Of a stretch of DNA of 64,000 bases, positions 59,977 through 64,000 are shown in pieces (position 1 is the first letter of the stretch; each line of letters starts with the position of its first letter). Source of the stretch: Mucilaginibacter straminoryzae (GTDB lineage Bacteria > Bacteroidota > Bacteroidia > Sphingobacteriales > Sphingobacteriaceae); contig NZ_JALJEJ010000012.1 in the NCBI RefSeq assembly GCF_022953055.1, positions 1 to 64,000 of the forward strand, read 5' to 3'. The translations under genes and the position numbers were made by a program. The notes under the pieces are model-generated. The model saw only the letters and a list, made by a program, of their open reading frames with translations, had not been told where the DNA came from and did not search any database.

Positions 59977-61203
59977 TTGAATAAAAGAAAGATAATCAAC
60001 GATCCTGTATACGGATTTATCAGTATCCCCACCGAGCTGGTATTCGATCTGATCGAGCATCCGTACTTTCAGCGGTTAAGATATATTAAGCAAGTGGGCA
60101 TGACGCACCTGGTATATCCCGGGGCTTTGCACACCCGTTTCCACCATGCTTTGGGTGCCATGCACCTGATGCGTACCGCCATAGAAACCCTTCGCGATAA
60201 AGGCCACGAGATTACGAATGATGAGCTGGAAGCCGTTACCATAGCTATTTTACTGCACGATATAGGCCACGGGCCGTTTTCGCACGCACTGGAGCGGCAT
60301 ATTGTAAAAGGTATATCGCACGAAGATATCTCGGTATTGCTGATGAACAGGCTGAACGAAACTTTCGGCGGTCGCCTGGATATGGCTTTGCAGATCTTTA
60401 ATGATACCTATCCTAAACGCTTTCTTCATCAATTGGTGTCCAGCCAGCTGGATATGGACAGGATGGATTACCTGAACCGTGATAGCTTTTTTACCGGCGT
60501 AAGCGAAGGTGTGATCAGCTCGGAACGGATCATCAAGATGCTGAATGTCGCGGAAGGCAACATCGTTGTGGAGGAGAAAGGCATTTATTCGATCGAAAAA
60601 TTCCTGATCGCCCGGCGATTGATGTACTGGCAGGTATACCTGCATAAAACCGTGGTTTCTGCAGAACAGATGCTGGGCAAAATACTGAAACGCGCCAGGG
60701 AACTGGCCGTGGCAGGCGAAACGCTTTTTGCCACACCGGCGCTCAGCCATTTCCTGGTTAATCAGATCAGCAGGGAAATGTTCATTGCTGACGAAGCGCA
60801 TCTGAAGATCTTTACCTGTTTGGATGATACCGATATTATGTCGGCAGTAAAAGTATGGACGGGCCATAAAGACAAGATATTAGCCGAGCTTTGTACCCGC
60901 CTGATACAGCGAAAACTTTACCATGTGGATATTACCGCTACGCCTGCAGATGAGCATACTGTAACAGAATTGCGCCTGCATGCATCTAAGCGCTATAATT
61001 TAAGTATGGAGGAAGCCGAATATTTTGCCTTTACAGATGGCATCAGCAATTATGCCTACAAGGCCGATGAGGGTAGTATTTTAATACTGAAAAATAACCG
61101 CCAAACCATAGATATAACGGCTGCAAGCGATAATTTTAACTTGCAGGCACTGGCTCGGCCGGTAGAGAAATATATATTGTGCTATACCAAAGATCTTAAT
61201 TAA
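59977..61203 (+). CDS. HD-domain phosphohydrolase (dGTPase-like)
   Basis: A 408-residue HD protein of the SAMHD1/dGTPase-related branch. HTRFHHALGAMHLM and LLHDIGHGPFSHALE carry the metal-binding His/Asp residues. Start is TTG at 59977, with no alternative nearby ATG. Substrate unknown; related enzymes act on dNTPs. Divergent from porX. Confidence 0.92.
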   Translation: MNKRKIINDPVYGFISIPTELVFDLIEHPYFQRLRYIKQVGMTHLVYPGALHTRFHHALGAMHLMRTAIETLRDKGHEITNDELEAVTIAILLHDIGHGPFSHALERHIVKGISHEDISVLLMNRLNETFGGRLDMALQIFNDTYPKRFLHQLVSSQLDMDRMDYLNRDSFFTGVSEGVISSERIIKMLNVAEGNIVVEEKGIYSIEKFLIARRLMYWQVYLHKTVVSAEQMLGKILKRARELAVAGETLFATPALSHFLVNQISREMFIADEAHLKIFTCLDDTDIMSAVKVWTGHKDKILAELCTRLIQRKLYHVDITATPADEHTVTELRLHASKRYNLSMEEAEYFAFTDGISNYAYKADEGSILILKNNRQTIDITAASDNFNLQALARPVEKYILCYTKDLN

Positions 61204-61245
61204 TACGTATACTTTCATATAATTTGCTGCTTAGATATTAACACT

Positions 61246-61253
61246 TAAATTTG
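61246..61253 (+). promoter_or_regulatory. candidate -7 box of lpxD
   Basis: TAAATTTG, an exact TAnnTTTG match only 5 bp before the lpxD ATG. If used, the transcript would begin at or next to the start codon. Confidence 0.4.
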
Positions 61254-61257
61254 TACG

Positions 61258-62301
61258 ATGCAATTTACTGCACATGAAATAGGCTTATTGCTGAACGGGA
61301 GCGTTGAGGGAGATGCACAAGCGGTTGTGAAAAGTTTGGCTAAAATAGAAGAAGCCGGAGCGGGATCATTGTCTTTTCTGGCAAACCCGCGGTATGAGCA
61401 GCACCTGTATACTACCAATGCCTCTGTTGTAATTGTGAACAAAGACCAGGTATTAACAGAACCGGTTAAGCCAACATTGGTACGCGTAGAAAATGCTTAC
61501 AGTGCTTTTTCTGTTTTATTGGAAAAATACAACACCATTAAGCTTAATAAAAAAGGCATAGAGCAACCCAGCTATATTCACCCATCGGCGCAAATAGGCG
61601 AGGGTGTTTATATCGGCGCTTTTAGCTACATCGGGCCGGATGTTAAAATAGGTAATAACTCGAAGATCTACCCTAATACTTACCTGGCTGATAATGTATC
61701 TGTCGGTAACAATACCACCGTTTTTGCAGGTGTAAAGATTTATTTCGATTGCGTGATCGGCAATAATGTGATCATTCATTCCGGTGCGGTAATTGGCAGT
61801 GATGGTTTCGGGTTTGCCCCCAAATCAGACGGCAGCTATGATAAGATCAGCCAGATCGGTAACGTAGTTATTGAAGACGAGGTTGAAATTGGTGCCAATA
61901 CCACTATTGACCGTGCTACCATGGGCTCCACCGTTATCCGCAAAGGCGTTAAGCTGGATAACCTGATCCAGATTGCGCACAACGTAGAGCTGGGTTCTAA
62001 TACAGTGATCGCCTCGCAAACCGGTGTTTCCGGAAGCGCCAAAGTGGGCGAAAATTGTATTATCGGCGGGCAGGCCGGTGTAGTTGGGCATATCAGCATT
62101 GCAAAAGGCTCGCAGATACAGGCAAAATCAGGCATCAGCCGTTCTATAACAGATGAAGGCAAGAAATGGGCGGGTGCCCCGGCAGTTTCTTACCAGGATA
62201 ATATGCGTTCGCAGGTGGTTATTAACAGGCTGCCCGAATTAGAGAAAAAAGTAAACGAACTTGAAAAAATAATTGCTGAACTAAGAAAAATCAGCATATA
62301 G
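61258..62301 (+). CDS. lpxD: UDP-3-O-(3-hydroxyacyl)glucosamine N-acyltransferase
   Basis: A 347-residue lipid A enzyme. N-terminal uridine-binding domain, then a left-handed beta-helix of hexapeptide repeats (about 100-310; for example IGEGVYIGAFSYIGPDVKIG, GAVIGSDGFGF with the catalytic His environment at IAHNVELG), and a C-terminal helix. First gene of the lpxD-lpxC/fabZ-lpxA series. Confidence 0.96.
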   Translation: MQFTAHEIGLLLNGSVEGDAQAVVKSLAKIEEAGAGSLSFLANPRYEQHLYTTNASVVIVNKDQVLTEPVKPTLVRVENAYSAFSVLLEKYNTIKLNKKGIEQPSYIHPSAQIGEGVYIGAFSYIGPDVKIGNNSKIYPNTYLADNVSVGNNTTVFAGVKIYFDCVIGNNVIIHSGAVIGSDGFGFAPKSDGSYDKISQIGNVVIEDEVEIGANTTIDRATMGSTVIRKGVKLDNLIQIAHNVELGSNTVIASQTGVSGSAKVGENCIIGGQAGVVGHISIAKGSQIQAKSGISRSITDEGKKWAGAPAVSYQDNMRSQVVINRLPELEKKVNELEKIIAELRKISI

Positions 62302-62334
62302 CATTAAAATCTGATGCAGTCTCCCTTACAAATT

Positions 62335-63735
62335 ATGAATGTAAAGCAAAGAACCATCAAGGCGCCGGTAGTAATATCGGGTACCGGCTTACATACCGGT
62401 GAAAGCGTAACAATGACGTTTAATCCCGCGCCGGAAAACCATGGATTCAAATTCAGACGGATCGACCTTGAAGGACATCCTATTATAGATGCCGATGTGG
62501 ATAACGTAACCGATACTTCGCGCGGTACAACCATTACCCAGAACGGCGCCAGCGTAAGCACGGTAGAACACGTTTTGGCAGCATTGGTAGGTTTGGAAAT
62601 TGATAATGTGCTGATTGATGTAGACGGGCCGGAAACGCCTATTATGGATGGTAGTTCCATGCCGTTTGTTGACGCCATGTTAACCGCCGGTTTTGAAGAG
62701 CAGGATGCCGACCGCGAGTATTACCACATCCCTTACAACATTCACTACTCTGAACCAGACCGTAAGGTTGAGATGGTAGCAATGCCGCTGGACGATTACC
62801 GCTTTACCTGCATGGTAGATTATAATTCGCCGGTGCTGGGCAGCCAGCATGCCAGTATTTCTACCATTTCAGAATTCAAAAAGGAGATTGCTTCCTGCCG
62901 TACCTTCTGCTTTTTGCACGAACTGGAAATGCTGCTGCAGCATGACCTGATCAAGGGCGGCGATATCAACAACGCGATTGTAGTGGTAGATAAAACTATC
63001 GACAAAGAAGAACTGGCGCATTTAGCCAAGCTATTTAACCGCGAAGATATTGACGTTGCGCCACAGGGTATCCTGAATAACATAGAGCTTCGCCACCAGA
63101 ACGAGCCTGCAAGGCATAAACTGCTGGACATGATCGGTGACCTGGCCCTGGTAGGTGTTCCGCTGAAGGGGCATATCATGGCTGCGCGCCCGGGCCATGC
63201 GGCAAACGTAGCATTTGCGAAAAAGATCAAAGCGCTGATCAAAAAAGAGCGCGGACGCAAGCACCTGAAGGTTTATAACCCTAACGCTAAACCGGTGTAT
63301 GATGTAGAGCAGATTATGCAGATACTGCCGCATCGCCCGCCGATGTTGCTGGTAGATAAAATTCTGGAACTGACCAAAACGCACGTGGTGGGCTTGAAAG
63401 CCGTAACCATGAACGAGCCTTTCTTCCCGGGCCACTTCCCGGGTGCACCGGTAATGCCGGGCGTATTGCAGATAGAGGCGATGGCGCAAACAGGCGGCAT
63501 ACTGGTATTAAATACCGTGCCCGATCCTGAAAATTATCTTACCTTGTTCCTTAAAATAGAGAACGCCCGGTTTAAAGATAAAGTGCTGCCTGGCGATACC
63601 CTGATTTTCCGCTGCGATTTGGTTGCACCGATCCGCCGCGGTATTGCGCAAATGAAAGGTATAGGTATGGTTGGTGAAAAAGTGGTAGTTGAAGCCGAAC
63701 TGATGGCGCAGATTGTAAAATATAAAGAAGCATGA
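62335..63735 (+). CDS. lpxC-fabZ: LpxC-FabZ bifunctional fusion
   Basis: About 466 residues from ATG 62335 (start MNVKQRTIK; ATG 62314 adds 7 residues). The first 300 residues are LpxC, UDP-3-O-acyl-GlcNAc deacetylase, with ISGTGLHTGE, HVLAALVGLEIDNV and the zinc motif region MAARPGHAA. The last 150 are FabZ dehydratase with HRPPMLLVDKI and FFPGHFPGAPVMPGVLQIE. The fusion couples lipid A and fatty-acid synthesis and is common in Bacteroidota. Overlaps lpxA by ATGA. Confidence 0.96.
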   Translation: MNVKQRTIKAPVVISGTGLHTGESVTMTFNPAPENHGFKFRRIDLEGHPIIDADVDNVTDTSRGTTITQNGASVSTVEHVLAALVGLEIDNVLIDVDGPETPIMDGSSMPFVDAMLTAGFEEQDADREYYHIPYNIHYSEPDRKVEMVAMPLDDYRFTCMVDYNSPVLGSQHASISTISEFKKEIASCRTFCFLHELEMLLQHDLIKGGDINNAIVVVDKTIDKEELAHLAKLFNREDIDVAPQGILNNIELRHQNEPARHKLLDMIGDLALVGVPLKGHIMAARPGHAANVAFAKKIKALIKKERGRKHLKVYNPNAKPVYDVEQIMQILPHRPPMLLVDKILELTKTHVVGLKAVTMNEPFFPGHFPGAPVMPGVLQIEAMAQTGGILVLNTVPDPENYLTLFLKIENARFKDKVLPGDTLIFRCDLVAPIRRGIAQMKGIGMVGEKVVVEAELMAQIVKYKEA

Positions 63736-64000
63736 TTCAGCCTTTAGCATATATCCACCCGCAGGCAAAAATTGCCGATAACGTGGTGATAGAGCCTTTT
63801 GTAACCATCCATAAGGATGTAGAAATTGGTGAAGGCACCTGGATTGGGTCAAACGCAACAATTATGGAAGGGGCGCGCATTGGTAAAAATTGCCGTATTT
63901 TCCCCGGTGCCGTAATTTCAGCCATCCCGCAGGACCTTAAATACAAAGGCGAACAGACGCTGACGATCATCGGTGATAATACTACCATCAGGGAATGTGT
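63732..64000 (+). CDS. lpxA: acyl-[ACP]--UDP-N-acetylglucosamine O-acyltransferase, 5' part (cut by window end)
   Basis: The first 89 codons of lpxA, beginning ATG at 63732 within the ATGA overlap with the lpxC-fabZ stop. Hexapeptide repeats are seen (IHPQAKIADNVVIEPFVTIH, IGEGTWIGSNATIMEG). DLKYKGEQTLTIIGDNTTIRE is a family-specific stretch. The rest lies beyond the window. Confidence 0.95.
   Translation, partial: MIQPLAYIHPQAKIADNVVIEPFVTIHKDVEIGEGTWIGSNATIMEGARIGKNCRIFPGAVISAIPQDLKYKGEQTLTIIGDNTTIREC

Overview
The window looks like a chromosomal segment of a Bacteroidota bacterium of the family Sphingobacteriaceae; Mucilaginibacter or Pedobacter is my best guess, inferred from gene content only. 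The reasons are a PorX-type regulator of type IX secretion, an LpxC-FabZ fusion, many genes with TTG starts and no strong Shine-Dalgarno sequence, several matches to the Bacteroidota -7 promoter box TAnnTTTG, and DUF4199, DUF2752, TM2 and DUF2905 membrane genes in a row. Most of the window is housekeeping sequence.

Layout. 1-140: 3' end of a 5S rRNA (end of an rrn operon) and its terminator. 141-669: gene-poor, with a possible two-hairpin small transcript. 0.7-5.5 kb: hypothetical gene, lone receiver-domain protein, LacI-type regulator, nitroreductase, AsmA-like/GT51 glycosyltransferase fusion. 5.7-15 kb: Mrp and NifU (Fe-S), exported carboxypeptidase-regulatory-like protein, def, M16 peptidase, hpt, SGNH lipoprotein, mfd. 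15-19 kb: four small membrane proteins, a putative nuclease toxin (16317-17213), Nif3 and its zinc-ribbon partner. 19.2-19.6 kb: dense repeats. 19.7-22.9 kb: rpsP-rimM-trmD-rplS, split by an XRE/DUF2178-type pair that carries its own palindromic operator. 23-30.5 kb: pfkA, birA with a split DsbD, rsfS, ftsH, LUD protein. 30.5-35.4 kb: accessory-looking signalling cassette (small protein, two paralogous membrane proteins, histidine kinase, NarL-type regulator), then a radical SAM gene. 35.5-46.3 kb: TPR protein, small Cys/Lys-rich exported protein, psd, cdsA, DUF2007, CPBP protease, dusB, apaG, zinc peptidase, SPFH protein, YXWGXW-type protein. 46.5-51.9 kb: gluQ, tsaE, ald, D-Ala-D-Ala dipeptidase and YihY, with two large repeat islands. 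51.9-64 kb: exported FAD oxidoreductase, YfiT/DinB, OmpA lipoprotein, S9 peptidase, porX, HD phosphohydrolase and the lipid A cluster lpxD-lpxC/fabZ-lpxA, the last cut by the window edge.

How the genes fit together. Envelope building dominates: psd and cdsA make phospholipid, lpxD-lpxC/fabZ-lpxA start lipid A and supply 3-hydroxyacyl chains, the GT51 fusion and the dipeptidase act on peptidoglycan, and OmpA, DsbD, CPBP and SPFH proteins maintain the envelope. Translation and RNA maintenance is the second theme (rpsP, rimM, trmD, rplS, def, rsfS, dusB, gluQ, tsaE).

The intergenic DNA is unusual. At least five dispersed repeat families occur, several in two or more copies in this window, some nested in one another. 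The most striking are a three-hairpin cloverleaf element (19516-19603 and 50446-50533) and a segment of about 490 bp bounded by 48-bp inverted repeats (50381-50873). The best candidates for undescribed biology are the nuclease-tipped protein at 16317-17213, the signalling cassette at 30896-34313, and these composite repeats. No CRISPR array, tRNA gene or complete insertion sequence was seen.
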